A stretch of 64,000 bases of DNA from NCBI RefSeq assembly GCF_019112545.1, contig NW_025064899.1, positions 385,625 to 449,624 of the forward strand, written 5' to 3'. The notes under the pieces were generated by a model, which was not told the origin of the DNA, searched no databases, and worked only from the letters and a program-made list of their open reading frames with translations. Below are positions 35,141 through 47,279 of this stretch, piece by piece. A program made the translations under genes and the position numbers. Within the stretch, counting starts at the first letter, position 1. Every line of letters begins with the position of its first letter. This DNA comes from Guyanagaster necrorhizus (taxonomy: Eukaryota > Basidiomycota > Agaricomycetes > Agaricales > Physalacriaceae).

Positions 35141-35668
35141 CTAAAGGGTGAACTTACGCTGGATGACAACACTCTCTGAAGAAATACGCTGCCTTCTTCC
35201 CAAAGTAGAGCCTAATACATGGTATTCCCTTCCCCTAAACATTATGATGTTCAATGGCGGAATGGAAATTGTGATCACAAGACTAACCTTGATTTTCTCA
35301 TTTGGATCCTGGCCATCATCGTACCACCCCAAACTATTCGTGCCATCTGAATAAACTGTAATCCTATCATGAGGATTACCAGCGAAGTAGCCGACATATG
35401 AGGTGCCGTTATCATCAACGTATGCGTAAAAGGTCATGTCGAGTGGGTAGTTGTATAAATCAGTGAGCAGGATGCGAACATTAGATACCAAGGGCTTATA
35501 TAGACGACGGAGAAATCCAATCAATTTATAGGCAGTGACCTGATATAGCTTGCTGTGACCGTGTAACTTCACAGCACGGCGAGGAAGCGGTGCAGTTGTC
35601 CCCAGAATAGGAATATCAGTGCAGATCGGTTGATCTGACAACAGCCCCGGTACCTCACCGTGAGCCAC
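35141..35668 (-). CDS. Unrecognised protein, possible single-exon or partial gene
   Basis: A 175-codon minus frame has a smooth middle part: YPLDMTFYAYVDDNGTSYVG, then NPHDRITVYSDGTNSLGWYD and a GQDPNEKIKV segment before a GTAAG-type donor-like position. This aromatic, Asp/Gly/Thr-rich pattern resembles beta-rich extracellular or cell-wall proteins, but I cannot name a family. The last third looks less natural and may be intron read-through. No signal peptide is visible at the N-terminus. Confidence 0.4.
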   Translation of the reverse strand: MAHGEVPGLLSDQPICTDIPILGTTAPLPRRAVKLHGHSKLYQVTAYKLIGFLRRLYKPLVSNVRILLTDLYNYPLDMTFYAYVDDNGTSYVGYFAGNPHDRITVYSDGTNSLGWYDDGQDPNEKIKVSLVITISIPPLNIIMFRGREYHVLGSTLGRRQRISSESVVIQRKFTL

Positions 35669-36763
35669 ACTCGGTCATGAACGTCATTCCGAAACGGGGC
35701 ATTCTGTCCCCCTAGTCAGAGGCATCAGTTTTTCCGGACGTTCCACATGTTCCATAGTCGGGCTTCGATAGATTTCTCAGCAGGGGTGATACCAAACATC
35801 GAGAACCGATGTTTGGCTTGTTGATGATCAATGGTCGGTTAAGACGATGGGAAGGACAAGACTAAAGAGACTGAACACAGATGTAATATCGCGGCGGTAA
35901 ACTTGGCGTATACGTTAGGAAGAAAATAGCCCCGAAGGATATGTCTAGCACCCGTTGGTACGTTGCTATAGACCTGTGCTTATGAAGATCTATGAGTTAC
36001 CACTCTGAGGTGGTGGTAATCGTCATGTACACTGACGTGCATCGCACTTGTGATAAGAGAATGTTAGGAATTTCGAAGATTCGGAAAAGGGGCAGCGGAC
36101 GATTAACGGTAGGTCCCAATTCCAAAGTTTGAATCCTGAACCGATAATCGAGCGATCAGAATTGAGTCAATGCGGTCTTTTCCGCGCTACTAACAGCATT
36201 CTCGAGACCAAATGGTCGTACGAGTACGCCTGCAAAAGCCCGGACAGATGGTACGGAGATACAAGAGGGTATCCGAAGCTGGCTGTCGACTCGCAAACTT
36301 AGGAGTGATGCGAGCCTGAAGCTCGGCTCAGACACTCAGGAGTGTCACAATACAATTCCCCCAAGTCAGGCTTGGGGTTAGAAAAGCCCGCCAGCGAATC
36401 TTGATCACATTACTGCACTACGACCAGCCAGGTGAGGATTTTACATTAGTTTTAGAAAATGCGGTACGCACAAGGACAGGGAGGTGCTTCCTGTGTAGTC
36501 CGTGTGATTTCATGGTTTCAATAGGACATGCTGATGCAGTTTTTCCCTAGACATTCTTCACCCTTGATATCAGAAAGCCTGAAAATGATGTGTGGCTGGC
36601 CGACGACCGTTGACCAGGTAGAATAATGCGGATAAGAATGCAGAAGTATACTTGCTGATAAGATGTAAATAATACACGTGATTTAATTGCTTGGTTTCTG
36701 AAAAGGATGTGGTTCTGATCGTCCCTCTATAATGTAACAAATGTCAGGGCATCAAGCATGAGC
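35669..36763. other. Gene-free stretch
   Basis: No frame of note. It contains a small perfect hairpin, GACACTC-AG-GAGTGTC, near 36331-36346. It separates the unrecognised minus ORF from the mitochondrial carrier gene. Confidence 0.45.
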
Positions 36764-38154
36764 TTACGCTTGTGAGAAGCCATGTGTGATCGCCTCGAAC
36801 GTGGCAAAAGTTGCCATATTCACTGGTACCGCGCTGATGAGACATAAGATCAGACCCTTGAAGGTGAATTCAGAAAGACATTACCGAACGAGAGTAGGCG
36901 CCAATCCTCGAAAGAAGACAGCCAGTCCTTCAGCTTCATAAGATGCAACAATTGTAGACCACACGGTCCGATACCGATTTGATCCTGGCAATAGCAGAGG
37001 AGAACTGGGACTTGACCTCGTGTCCGGGCCTAGTATCGAACTTCTGTATGAACTTTCGGTGCTTTGCATGCGGGTCTTGACGACATCGAGAGGGAAAGTT
37101 GTCACCCAGCCGGCTGGAAAGTAATATAACATGAACGACAGAATCTTTGGTATGAATGGAACATACCTATTCCCGCCACACCACCAGCCAGTAACATAGC
37201 AATCCATGAGGGGGTGCGAACCTGACCATCGACTTGTGATAGCAGAAGCTGAATCTCAGAGGGATGGAGAGACGATCCGGGAGTTGGTGTGAAATATCGG
37301 GAAGTTGCTTCGTACTATGGTTCCTGTTAGATACTCATAAATGATGAGAAATGTAAATGTACTGCAAAAAAGTAGGAACCGTAACCCAAATCTCTTAATG
37401 CAGTCGCCGCAATGCCACGATACAGTCCACGGATTCCATTCTTTCGTAGAATATCAAGAACCACATCATAAGTCGAGCTTGGGACAAGAAGGGATTGTTG
37501 ACGAATCTTAATCAATTCGGTGGGTGTTGTCACGATGCTGCACGGTTGATCGGTGAGAATTAGATACAGTTTGTAGAGATATAGTACACACGATGACACA
37601 ATACCACTTCCAGCGCCAGCGAGAGCAATCTGAGTAAGCGTAGGAATTGAACTGTTGTTCTCTAATTGAATCTTCATAAAAAACCGGTAAGACGCGAATA
37701 CCAGGCCGTTCATGAGGGCGGCGGTGGCCTAAGGTAAATATTAGCATCTCAAGAGTCAAATTCATTCGAGCACAGCTGACAGACCAATGGCGAGGTGATC
37801 CCTTTATACATTCCGATGAATCGTTCCTCCTTAATGATCGTTGTGAGCGCGTGCATTGTCGACCGATACTTTCCGGTCATCTCAGGATTCTGGAACCGAA
37901 CTTTAACTGAAATGCAATAATAAGGAAGCGCGCTATAATCCATAGCGATAAATTACCAGTGTCGAAGGGGTATCCAACAACAAGACCAGCTATGCCCTTG
38001 AGAGATAGTCAGTTGCGTTGCTCCATGCCTAACGTTCCACTTACACCGATGGTTCCGGCCAGGAAGTCCAACAGCGGATTCAGCTCGACTAGAATGATAG
38101 ATAGTATGTCGCATAAAGGAAGGAGAAGAAGAGCAAAGGAGTACCTTTGCTCAT
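36764..38154 (-). CDS. Mitochondrial carrier (SLC25 family)
   Basis: A six-helix metabolite exchanger of the inner mitochondrial membrane. The start at 38154 gives MSK, spliced to VELNPLLDFLAGTIG. All three repeats carry the P-x-D/E-x-x-K/R signature: YPFDTVKVRFQNPEM; TTPTELIKIRQQSL; FPLDVVKTRMQSTES. Each is followed by a G-x-Y/F-x-G element: GMYKGITSPL, GLYRGIAATALRDLGYGSYF and VFFRGLAPTLVR. The end is VNMATFATFEAI and GFSQA, stop at 36764-36766. It resembles the acylcarnitine/basic amino acid branch, but the substrate is not assigned. About ten introns; intact. It is divergent from the MYND gene, with starts only 131 bp apart. Confidence 0.9.
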
Positions 38155-38285
38155 GGTAACATGAAGAGATAGTAGTAATACGGTCCGATCCGGAACGCGG
38201 ATGATTGGCAGTCCCGATTCTCACGCCCCTGAGTTCACCCTCGTTACAATTCGCTTTTACGTATCCGTTCATTTTATTCCTGACC
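38155..38285. promoter_or_regulatory. Compact bidirectional promoter
   Basis: The start codons of the mitochondrial carrier (38154, minus) and the MYND protein (38286, plus) are separated by 131 bp, which must hold both promoters and both 5' leaders. No clear TATA box was seen. Confidence 0.6.
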
Positions 38286-39769
38286 ATGAGGCGCTGGGGT
38301 GCTGAAGGGATGTTTGGACTTTATGGCGGTGCTCTATCCCAGGAATCACAGAGGAAGTGTGTTCCTTCTTATCATGAATTGACTTTATTCTTGATGCTAA
38401 CATTCTGCTAATCCAGCTTGGATAAAGGACAGGAATGGATGAAGAAAAAGAAACCTGAGAAAGCAATACCTTTCCTTTTGAAGGCCATGGAAGACCCCCA
38501 GAATTTGGATGCATGCGTCACCCTCGCACTAGCAATGCCCAACGAAATGGCTATCGAGTTCCTGAAGAGAGGGGAACGACAAGGTTCCTCGCCACTCTGG
38601 TCCTATTTTACATCATCTCTGTATTAAAATCTGTCTAGGACGTGATAGGCTGAAGAGGACGCTTGGAGAGGATTGCTTTGAAGACAATGCGCAGTACGGT
38701 GCCCCTGATTTCTGGGGCATTCTCGAAACTCGGCCGTATATGCGCCTTCTTGGCACCATGACGCGTATGTATATTCACCTTGAGAACTGGACCAAAGCCA
38801 TGTATGCATACCAGCTGTCATACATTGATCATCCACTGACTGCTATCCGATGCCCAGAGAAGTCTCGTTCGAGGTTCTCCGTATCTGCCGCTCCGATAAC
38901 ATGGGACAGCGATATTGGGTCGGGTCGCTGCTCTTGCAAGCAGGGCGACCGGCTGATGCTCTCTACTTTACCCAACAATGGATTAATTCCACGGATGGGA
39001 CTCCGCCTGGAAGTGGAATCGACTTTAAGGAGCCTTCTTCAACTCCCTTGACTAAGAAAATTAAATGGGCCCAGGACGAGATGGTCTACCCTGCAGCTTT
39101 GGCAGCTTTTACTCTTTGGGGCGACTGCGAGCTTGCCCGACAATATTTACATGCAGCCGTCGAAGCAAACCCTCAGGTGCTCATCAAAGTAGGTCTTTCT
39201 CTCGCATAGTGATATCCGCTTACAATGGTGTCAACGTTTCCATAAAGGTGCTTGCGAATTCTAAGAGACCATGTAATGGCAAATCCGTCATGAGTTTTTC
39301 ATCGATCACTGACTGGATTTGTTTATGAATTTAGCCGACCTCAAAGCCACTCCATCCCGCTCAATGAATGGGCGCGAAACTGCCCATGATCATCTATGGC
39401 TTACACAGGATTTGTGGGCGAAGCCAGAGGTCGTGAAATGGGTTGACAGTGACACTGTCGTCAAGCAGTACGTATTGAGAGCATGCAGCGAGCCAGGATG
39501 TGGGAAGAGGGAAGAAACCGTAAAGGAATGGCAGCAATGTTCTGGCTGTAAAAAGGTGACCAATATATTTCCCTTACCATTCGACAAATGCATTGATGGG
39601 GTTTGTACAATAGTCATATTATTGTAGCGAAATTTGCCAGAGGGACCACTGGAAAGCGCATAGAGAAGGTTTGTTCTATGCCGTCACCTCACATTCCCCC
39701 TCAAACTGATCGATGATCTTAGCGTGCAAACGCGAACAGGAATATTCTGGGCTCTCAAAGCTATACTGA
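38286..39769 (+). CDS. MYND-type zinc finger protein with TPR-like N-terminus
   Basis: The first exon MRRWGAEGMFGLYGGALSQE splices to LDKGQEWMKKKKPEKAIPF, a helical-repeat-like segment. Then come DFWGILETRPYMRLLGTM, YIHLENWTKAI, QRYWVGSLLLQAGRPADALY and YPAALAAFTLWGDCELARQY, all TPR-like helices. A C-terminal MYND zinc finger follows: CSEPGCGKREETVKEWQQ, then CSGCKKSYYCSEICQRD and HWKAHREACKREQEY. Seven cysteines and one histidine are in canonical positions. The SYYCSEIC exon depends on an acceptor near 39609 (ACAATAG). The stop is at 39767-39769. Such proteins act as protein-interaction or chromatin-associated factors, but the function here is unknown. Confidence 0.85.
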
Positions 39770-40097
39770 ACCAACTCCGCCAACCGCCGACTTCTCGAAT
39801 TTTTGTCAATACTAATTGGTTTATTGCGACTCAAATATAATAACTGCGGCGCTTGTGTGCATAAGTGACTTTGAAGTTCATGAAATCGGCTGAGTTTAAT
39901 GCTTCGGTCTAGAGTCTGAACTCGAGACCATTCACGATGTGCGCGGCTTTCCGGCCCGTAGTCCCGTGATACATCAACAATAACCACGTGACAATACATA
40001 GGCGTGTCATTTTCTGAATTACCAGCTAGTTGTTTCCGATAAGCTGGTCGCGTTTCACACCAGCTACCACCATCTTGTATTTCTTGCGGCCACAAAA
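39770..40097. other. Gap between MYND and CCCH genes
   Basis: 328 bp holding the MYND 3' end and CCCH promoter. The long minus frames here (39676-40188, 40026-40430) are shadows of the + strand genes. Confidence 0.5.
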
Positions 40098-40754
40098 ATG
40101 TCGAGCAGCGTCTCTCTTCATGTAGGCAACGGAGTTGCATGTCGCTTCTATAACCACGAGGGCTGTAACAAGGGCGACGAGTGTACATATTCGCATGCTG
40201 CCGACACTGATAGCATTCAAAATTCTCTGTGTGTGGCTTTTAATATAAAGGAAAAGTGGAGCTGCTGACCTTGATGTTATAGTGGACAGAACGTCTGCTT
40301 GCACTTTCTGAAAGGCTACTGCCGATTTGGCGATTATAAATGTCGTTACTCTCACTCGCGCGACCACCTGGCACTGGAGGACATAGACGCTATCTCTTCC
40401 ACTTGCGAAGCCCCAGAAAAAACTGTGCATGAAGCCGCCAGCGTCTCTTCCGATGTGCCAAAGACACAGTCAAAGAAGAATGGGAAGAAAACCTCCCGTG
40501 GAAAAGTCCCGGCCACGGGGGAGAACCGTTACCGCCGAAAATTTGGAAGTGGCATTGACTGGGATATAGAAAGCGAAATGGAGGAGAGAATGGACAATTG
40601 GGGATTCACTGAGGATGAAGTGCAGGAGCTGTTGTGCCAAGGTGTGAAACCATGGGACGATGATGCTAGGGTTAGTGTGAATCCTTGATATCCCAAACAT
40701 ACTGACTTATGCGTGTCGTAGGATGTTCTCAATTTTCTGTACGATTGCTATTAG
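40098..40754 (+). CDS. CCCH zinc finger protein, two fingers
   Basis: The start at 40098 gives MSSSVSLHVGNGVACRFYNH. Finger 1 is C-RFYNHEG-C-NKGDE-C-TYS-H (C-x7-C-x5-C-x3-H). A 54-bp intron (40229-40282) follows, then finger 2, C-LHFLKGY-C-RFGDYK-C-RYS-H (C-x7-C-x6-C-x3-H). A basic linker (SKKNGKKTSRGK) leads to an acidic segment WDIESEMEERMDNWGFTEDE and VQELLCQGVKPWDDDAR. A second intron splices to DVLNFLYDCY with stop at 40752-40754. CCCH fingers bind RNA (mRNA decay, splicing) and occur in makorin-type ligases, but no RING domain is present. Likely a single-stranded RNA-binding regulator. Confidence 0.8.
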
Positions 40755-40924
40755 GTTCTATATTGCGACAGTGCTCTTAGGTTATTCTCTGGTACCTGAC
40801 ACTGAACTCGTTTGATATATGGGGTTCATGTTAATGAACAAATGTTTAAAGATAATATACCCATTAACTCATGGCACGTCCCTCCGTTCTGGTACCATAT
40901 TGTTCATAACTTTGTCGAATGTTT

Positions 40925-42111
40925 ACAATTATGATCAGGATGTATCATATCATTACTCTATCGTGATCATAAGTAGTACGCCAAGGGCTGACCTGTTATT
41001 GGGAGTCCTTTCCACATGAACATCTGGCCGGCGCGAATGACGGTACCGACACCAATCTGTGGCATCAATCTTGGTACCATAGTTTTGCGTGCTTATTTTT
41101 CTCAGCGACAACCGGCGTCTGGTGGCGCGAGCGAGGTAGGGAGTTAACAAGGTCGACATACGTCGATCCTTCTCCGAGCTGACCAGACGTGAGAGGGGGA
41201 ACAACATCCTGTGTGAAAATCCCATTGAACCCGTCCTTCCCGCGTTTCTCCTTTGCAAACTCGTAATCCCTACACGCTGCCATCACTACATGAGAATCCA
41301 TATCCGGGAGCCAGTCCTCGGCGACACGGACTTATAACGAGGGAAGCACTTCAAACTCTCGTCCGCGGCGATGAGCATGTCCTCGAGTGACGCGAGTGGG
41401 AGGACAGTGCGAACTCCTGGCCCGGATAAGTCCTGAGTTATGCCACCGGAGTGACAACAATCTAGGATCAAGGTGATTCGATTTCCCTTGATGCGACAAA
41501 TTTGGAAAAGAATTGCATTGATCTCGCGATCGCTGATGTCAGGAATAACGGTGCCGTTGGTGTCTCGAGTGTTACGGTCCATTGGACAGAGGGCCTCTAT
41601 GGATCCACTCCCTGCAACAGAGACTTGTCCATCATCAGAGTTCGAGTCGCAATTGTGGGAGCACTCTGAACAGGAATAGCGCGAGCCGTGGCCAGAGTAA
41701 TAAATTATGATGTTATCGCCGTAGTCGATCTGTGGGTTGGTCATGACACTGAGAAGGGTCCGAATAATGTTGGCACGGGAAGGAATAGAGGGACCTGCTG
41801 GGTAGGTATATGGCTGGGTACCGATAAGGCGTTGAATCCGTCCCTTTGGCACGCCAAGGCACTTTGTAAGGTAATTCTCCATGAACAACGCGTCTGACAC
41901 GCAACCGCGCAGTGGGGAGGACATGTACGCGTCAATGCCAATGAGGACAGCCCAAAATCTGGAGGCGTGAACGCGGCGCAGCGCCTACAATGTTATTTGT
42001 TGATAAGTATCGAAAAAGACAGCTAAAAATATAATCTTACCGTGTCGCCTGTTACCAAAGGTGGCTCACGGTTCACTCGAAAGCGAAGCGCACGCTGCTT
42101 GGCCGCGAGGT
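40925..42111 (-). repeat. Segmental duplication, left copy
   Basis: About 1.19 kb that matches 48407-49596 in direct orientation, more than 90% identical by eye. It begins near the shared atatcattactctatcgtg and ends abruptly at the shared ggccgcgaggt. It carries a caspase-like pseudogene. The right copy retains two upstream exons absent here. Confidence 0.9.
41065..41979 (-). pseudogene. Caspase-like (C14) pseudogene, truncated and frameshifted
   Basis: The reading matches the intact gene at 48549-49996 from LRRVHASRFWAVLIGIDAY onward. The His motif IIIYYSGHGS and the Cys motif LILDCCHSGG are present. A 1-bp deletion near 41318-41334 (16 bp here against 17 bp in the intact copy) shifts the frame: the first part ends PRTGSRIWILM-stop, and the rest (VVMAACRDYEFAKEKRGKDG to KLWYQD) continues in another frame. 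The N-terminal exons 1 and 2 of the intact gene are missing because the duplication ends at 42111. The catalytic half could still be made as a truncated protein, but no normal start is visible. Confidence 0.85.
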
Positions 42112-42523
42112 TGCATAAAATAACGTGTTGCGTTCTTTTGCGAGTCGCATTTGGAGACGTACCGGCCGAGTCAGTCGGGCCGGCGAGCTGCACAGGATCA
42201 TTGCAAGAACACGTGTCCCCTGCTTCTGTTTTGACTGATCAGGGAAGAACAGTCCACTACTGAAAGAGTACTAATGAAATTGAACTTTTAGGCTCTCAAT
42301 TTCCGCCTAGTGGTTTATTCATTACCAGGACTACCCGCCGCAAACCCTATGCACTTAACCTTTTCCTTCTTGAAAACCACGAACTTGAAAGGACTGCTGT
42401 GCTCTGGTGCGGTGTACACAGCAACAACGATGCTGGACCCGCGTGGTGTCTTCGTGCCCTTTCCGTGCAGTGCAGGCATGTTCAACTCTTTCGGCACTTA
42501 ACAATTTCTTGTCCACTTCTACC
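42112..42523. other. Upstream region of the MLKL-NTD gene
   Basis: About 410 bp between the end of the duplicated segment and the MLKL-NTD start. It must contain the promoter of that gene. Short frames on both strands are shadows or noise. Confidence 0.5.
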
Positions 42524-45500
42524 ATGAACAAACTGACCTCTTCCTCGAAAACAACCATGACACCCTCCGGGAACTCGAACGATGCAATAACAGTTTCCCT
42601 CCAGCTCGCAAACGGTATTGTTGCGGTCGGTGAGATGGTGCCAGTGGTTGGGGGGTTCTTGAAGGGCCTTGGTGGAGTTGCTGTAGTTTTCCTAACGAAC
42701 TTGGAAGTTAGTTGCGTTTCCGTGGCCTTTCTGCACCTCTAACAGTATCTCGGCAGCGATATCAAAAGAACAAGGAGGACGTGAAGGATCTCGCCAAGGA
42801 TATCACCGATATCTTGATAATTGTCCGCGACGCCGGTATCAAGATATCTGCCGTACCTGAGGGTGTCACATATATCGAAGATCTTCGAAAAGCTTGCTTT
42901 GGGTTCCAGGAGTAGTTATCCTTCCAGCCTTGAGCGAATATCCAGTTCTAATGTATATTGGTGCAGGTTTCTGTCCAAACTCACAACTCAGGTGCGCGAC
43001 ATCGAACGAAGTCGAAGGGGCCCTTGGAAGGCCATAAGAGAGTTTGTAGCTTCACAGAACGTCAAAGGGGAAATCGATGGACATCGCCAAGCCATGGAAA
43101 CCGCCAAGTCGAATCTAATGGTTTGCTTTCGCGGTTCAATAAGTTCACTCCGATATTCTGATGGAATACTCTCATAGCTGTCTCTGACATTGAAATCCAA
43201 TGCATCGATTTCCCAAATAAACCATGGAATCTCTTCTCTTCAAACTTCGCAAACTGAGCTTATGGCCGTCACACATGATATCCATGATATCCGGCGTGAC
43301 GTATCTCACATGAGAACAAATACAAGAAATCCGGTGGTCAACAACAAGGTTCATTTCATCATATCCTTTGTCCTTCCAGCCCCTACGGCCGATTAATGAT
43401 CCCTTAGTTCCACAGTCTACTTTACGGCGATATTCAGCTTCGGGAAATATGGGCCAAAAATAATTTCAGTGAGTCGTACACGAGAAGGACGGGTGAGAGC
43501 GTCACCTTCGTGGCGGATGTCTCCACATCGAACAGAGTCATGGTCGTGAAGGAGTATTCTGGAGATCTGGGACTCGTGGTAAGTCCATGACTGCTCGAAT
43601 CTCCTGTCGATGAAACTCACACAAACCAAGGAATGGAAGAAGCAGTTGGACATTCATAGTGTGGCTAAAAGGTAAGTGGCTTGCTTCTTCCTCCTACTGA
43701 AATTGACTAGTAAAAGACATCCAAACTTGCGCCAACTATACGGTGTTGTTGAGTCCGGATCTACTCCTTGTTTGGTATTCCACGGAAATGCCGGTATGGA
43801 TTTTGAGTGGTCTCACATTGACGTGGCTCATTGGGCTCTAGACGAAATGACATGGACCGAGTTTCTGAAGCTCTTTGACAAGCGTCTCGAGCCTCTCGCA
43901 TATTGTCTACTGGTATGATTCATACGAAAGTCAGCTGCCGTCCTCAAACTGAACCGTCCACAGACTTGTGGATTCTATGTACGTCTCGATCCTTCAGCTA
44001 TAAACCAGATACCCGTTTGACCAGCAACCCTGCAGAACGCCTTTATATTCTCACTAACAAATCTTCAAGCAACCTTGGTGAGCAGCGGCCTTTACCTCAG
44101 CTCATTCCATAGTCAGCACTGAATGTATCAACATTACAGGAACCCGAAGACGCGCGCTTTACCACAGATGGGCGTCTCTTATTCGATGACTTACAAGTCG
44201 ATGACTTTGGCGTCTCGCCGATAAGAAAAATGCTCTGCACAATTTTCCTCGCTGACATGTACCGACCGGTTTCACCAGAGATACAGCGTTCGTTCGATCT
44301 CTTTTTGCGATGCCGGCAGGCGCCTTTGATTGTAAAGGAACATCTCTTGTTTTACTACGACGTGATTTCCGCGGGGGTATCACGCTATCGGAATGTTTCT
44401 TTCCCCCTTGATCTTGACACCCTGTTCGGGAAGATCGTTGTAAGTGATACCCTGTCAGGTCGTCATTTCATGGTAGATTTCCCTGAGGATAAACCACTGT
44501 CCGTTGGAATCTGGATGTTCGAACTATCGGAAACTGGGAATCTTCTCGAACTGCCGAATGGCCTGTGGCGGTACGTTCGATTACATTGCTGATGGTGAAT
44601 CTGCTGAAACGAATCGGGTTATAGATATACGTTGTCGGAAAATATCAGAACTATCGACTTGGATTGTCTCTTACAACTGACAACTGCAGCAAAACGCGAA
44701 CTTCTCTTCCCCTGGTTCTCACAGGGCCCACGAATTTTGGCTCAGATCGGCATGGGTTCCGACGATCCCCTCCCGCAGCTGGTCGTTTCTCAACGTATGT
44801 AGCCCTAGTCCCCAAAGCGACTGAGGTCCTCTAAATCTTCTCTAGTTACGCAACGGCATTTCACAATTTGTGTAGAAGCAGACCCGAAGGTCCATCGGCC
44901 GCCCACGAGCGATCTGTACTTATTCATTGGCGCGCCCTTTCCTACCAACAATCAGCAGGTGTATGTTCCGGATGTTTACCTTTCAAGCGATCCGCATGGT
45001 GCCAAAAACGGAGAAGAACACGCATCGGATAATGTTTATACGTATTCCGTGGAAGATTTCGGCCACGACGTGCTGTTCCACCCCTCTCGCACCCTTGGCA
45101 GCACCACTCTCCTCCACGAGACCTGTGGTTTTCATCCTATGAGCCTCGACGTTGCGAAATACTTGGATCAATCGGAGTTGAGCATACATCTGGTCCAAGA
45201 CGAAGGTAATGTAGACGCCGTTGCGTTTAATAACTCATGACACCTCCTTCAGCAATGAAGACGGAGATAACTGAGCGTCTTGCCGAATGTTCTTCAAGCG
45301 TTGTGAACGAAAGCGTTGTGCCAAGTGAGTAGTGCCCACAGCACGCCTGCCTGGATTGTATTAGGCTAATTTCACTATGAAGGGGAACGACTCGAAAGAT
45401 ACATTGACATGCTGAAGGACTTTGAATCAAAGTACAATCATGATGCTTCGTCGGGGGGTGATCTATCACAATCAGAACTTCGTACCTACGAGGTCGAATC

Positions 45501-45794
45501 AGATGGAGTTATTACCCCCGAAGGTGAGCGGGAGCGTCACATTTATATGCCACATAGAGCTGACAGGACTACACTTGCAGATACGTCGGAATCTTCTGGT
45601 AAGTGCTACTTGTGGATTGATTATCGCTTGATGTTCTGACACTTGCTGTCGCAGCAATCCGTTCGCCGATCCCCCGAATATCTCTTGGAATTTTTATTGT
45701 CGGTAGTATTATCGCAGTTCTAGTTGACTCGATGCTTATCCGAGTCACCGTACTTATTGGATTCTGTGTTTATGCTTGTGGACATCGTTTCTAA
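42524..45794 (+). CDS. MLKL-NTD-like helical domain fused to a pseudokinase, with C-terminal membrane helices
   Basis: The start at 42524 gives MNKLTSSSKTTMTPSGN. Then comes a helical N-terminal domain: ITVSLQLANGIVAVGEMVPV, VGGFLKGLGGVAVVFLTNLE, spliced to RYQKNKEDVKDLAKDITDIL, IIVRDAGIKIS, FLSKLTTQVRDIERSRR and INHGISSLQTSQTELMAV (coiled coil). This matches the MLKL N-terminal four-helix/brace pattern found in many Agaricomycete proteins. A kinase-like N-lobe follows: RVMVVKEYSGDLG (VAIK-type Lys), KRHPNLRQLYGVVESG and PCLVFHGNAG. I find no HRD catalytic loop or proper DFG, so it is a pseudokinase. After a long unnamed region, the last exon encodes ISLGIFIVGSIIAVLVDSML and more hydrophobic residues, stop at 45792-45794. 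MLKL NTDs permeabilise membranes in animals; the role here is inferred. Confidence 0.72.
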
Positions 45795-47279
45795 CATGTA
45801 CTCAGTATCGTATCAGAATGCGGATTTCCTTGAAAGCACAACATGATTCACGTCCCTTGAATAACTGTACAAGCGGTTATCTGAGGGAAAAAGAGTAGGA
45901 TAATAAAATTGCCAGTGTGCTGGCTTCGAGACTGATGAGGGAAATTATCGCTGTGGTACACGATACAGTTTTTCACATAAATGGCGGACGGCATAGTATG
46001 ACATCAACATTCTCTATCCCATACGCGATTCACGTACACAAATGCGTAAGGACTAGCCCGCTTATGATTTCTCTGTTTGCATGTTAATTAGTATCCTTTC
46101 TGTAACTCCCCCACATACAAAACATATCAACAGCCGCACGATAATCGGCTGTTCAATGGGACCATGACTAATTGAGATCTGCCGGCCTGTCCATATTAAT
46201 TATGTATCTCGGGTTTGTATCCCACCCTGCACTGCAGAAGCATCCGTGTCGCTAGTTGTACTACAGATGATCACCACCAATAACATTAGACTTAGTGGTC
46301 CAATATGTAAATCGCCCATCGATTTTGCGACCGCATATACGAGGCGCAAAAGGAGACCAAGGATGCTGCATATCTGTGGATAGAAATTGGTGCTGGGACC
46401 CCCAAAGCATCATCGTCACGACTAAGTTCATGAGCTCTGCCCACTACGTATCGGTTTAAAGAACCACGATATCTGGATGCTTGTCGATCCTACCAGTAGA
46501 AAGTTGTGGAAATGGAGGGTCCTTTCAATGGCAGAATGTATGCGGTGGAAGGAGAGGTAGTGATTGCTTTGTTAGCCGTTCTTTGGCCCTACTATGCAAA
46601 GATGCGTTCCCCAGGCTCTTCATTACCTCCAGCTTGTTGTAAGTAGAGAGCAGAGTAATGTACAGAGAACTAGAATTAGCCTCTCGAGAGAGAGACGTTC
46701 TACTTAAATACATTTTGTATTACTTCGAGATCTTTCTACGAGATACTAAATAAGTCCAGATCACGATCCAAGTCAGCTGCCGCTGACTGCCATCGTATCT
46801 TCGAGTACGTTCTCGTACTCGCTCGGGATTGCTATCCCAACACAGCTAATGCAGACCATAGAAGCCGTTTGATGATAGATACCATGTTCGTCACTCCGAC
46901 CCTACTACACAAGGACCCAGCGTCAGTCTGTTTAGGCGTCGTTCACGGTTCAAATAGCTCATTGGCCTTGAACGGCGAACGCCACAAAGTCAAAATCGAT
47001 CATCTTGATGGGTAGTGTCGCTCAGAAGGTTTAGAGAGAACCCGTCGCCGCCGACGACACATTCCGCCGTCCATGGGATGTCATCTGCTTCGAGGATACC
47101 GGACAGCAATGTGCGTCTTCGCCTCTATACCGGTTCGAGGGCCATCATATTTACTCGCAGATATTGCCCGACCTCCCAGAGAGCAGTGCTAATATCTGAT
47201 CTCCAAGCAACTTTGCGGATCACACAAACTCATCCCTTCCACGCAAGAGGTGAGTCCATCCATACTACCCTTAAAAGTA
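45795..47279. other. Gene-free stretch with two hairpins
   Basis: No supported gene. The minus frame at 46525-46713 is unrecognised. Two perfect hairpins sit close together: AGTCAGC-TGCC-GCTGACT type at 46771-46788 and CGAGTACG-TTCT-CGTACTCG at 46802-46821. The + strand between about 47000 and 47270 reads smoothly in places (DDTFRRPWDVICFEDTGQQ) and may be the upstream part of the Galpha relic. Confidence 0.45.

Noticed and set aside
40026..40430. 134-codon minus-strand frame
   Set aside because: Antisense shadow of the CCCH zinc-finger gene.
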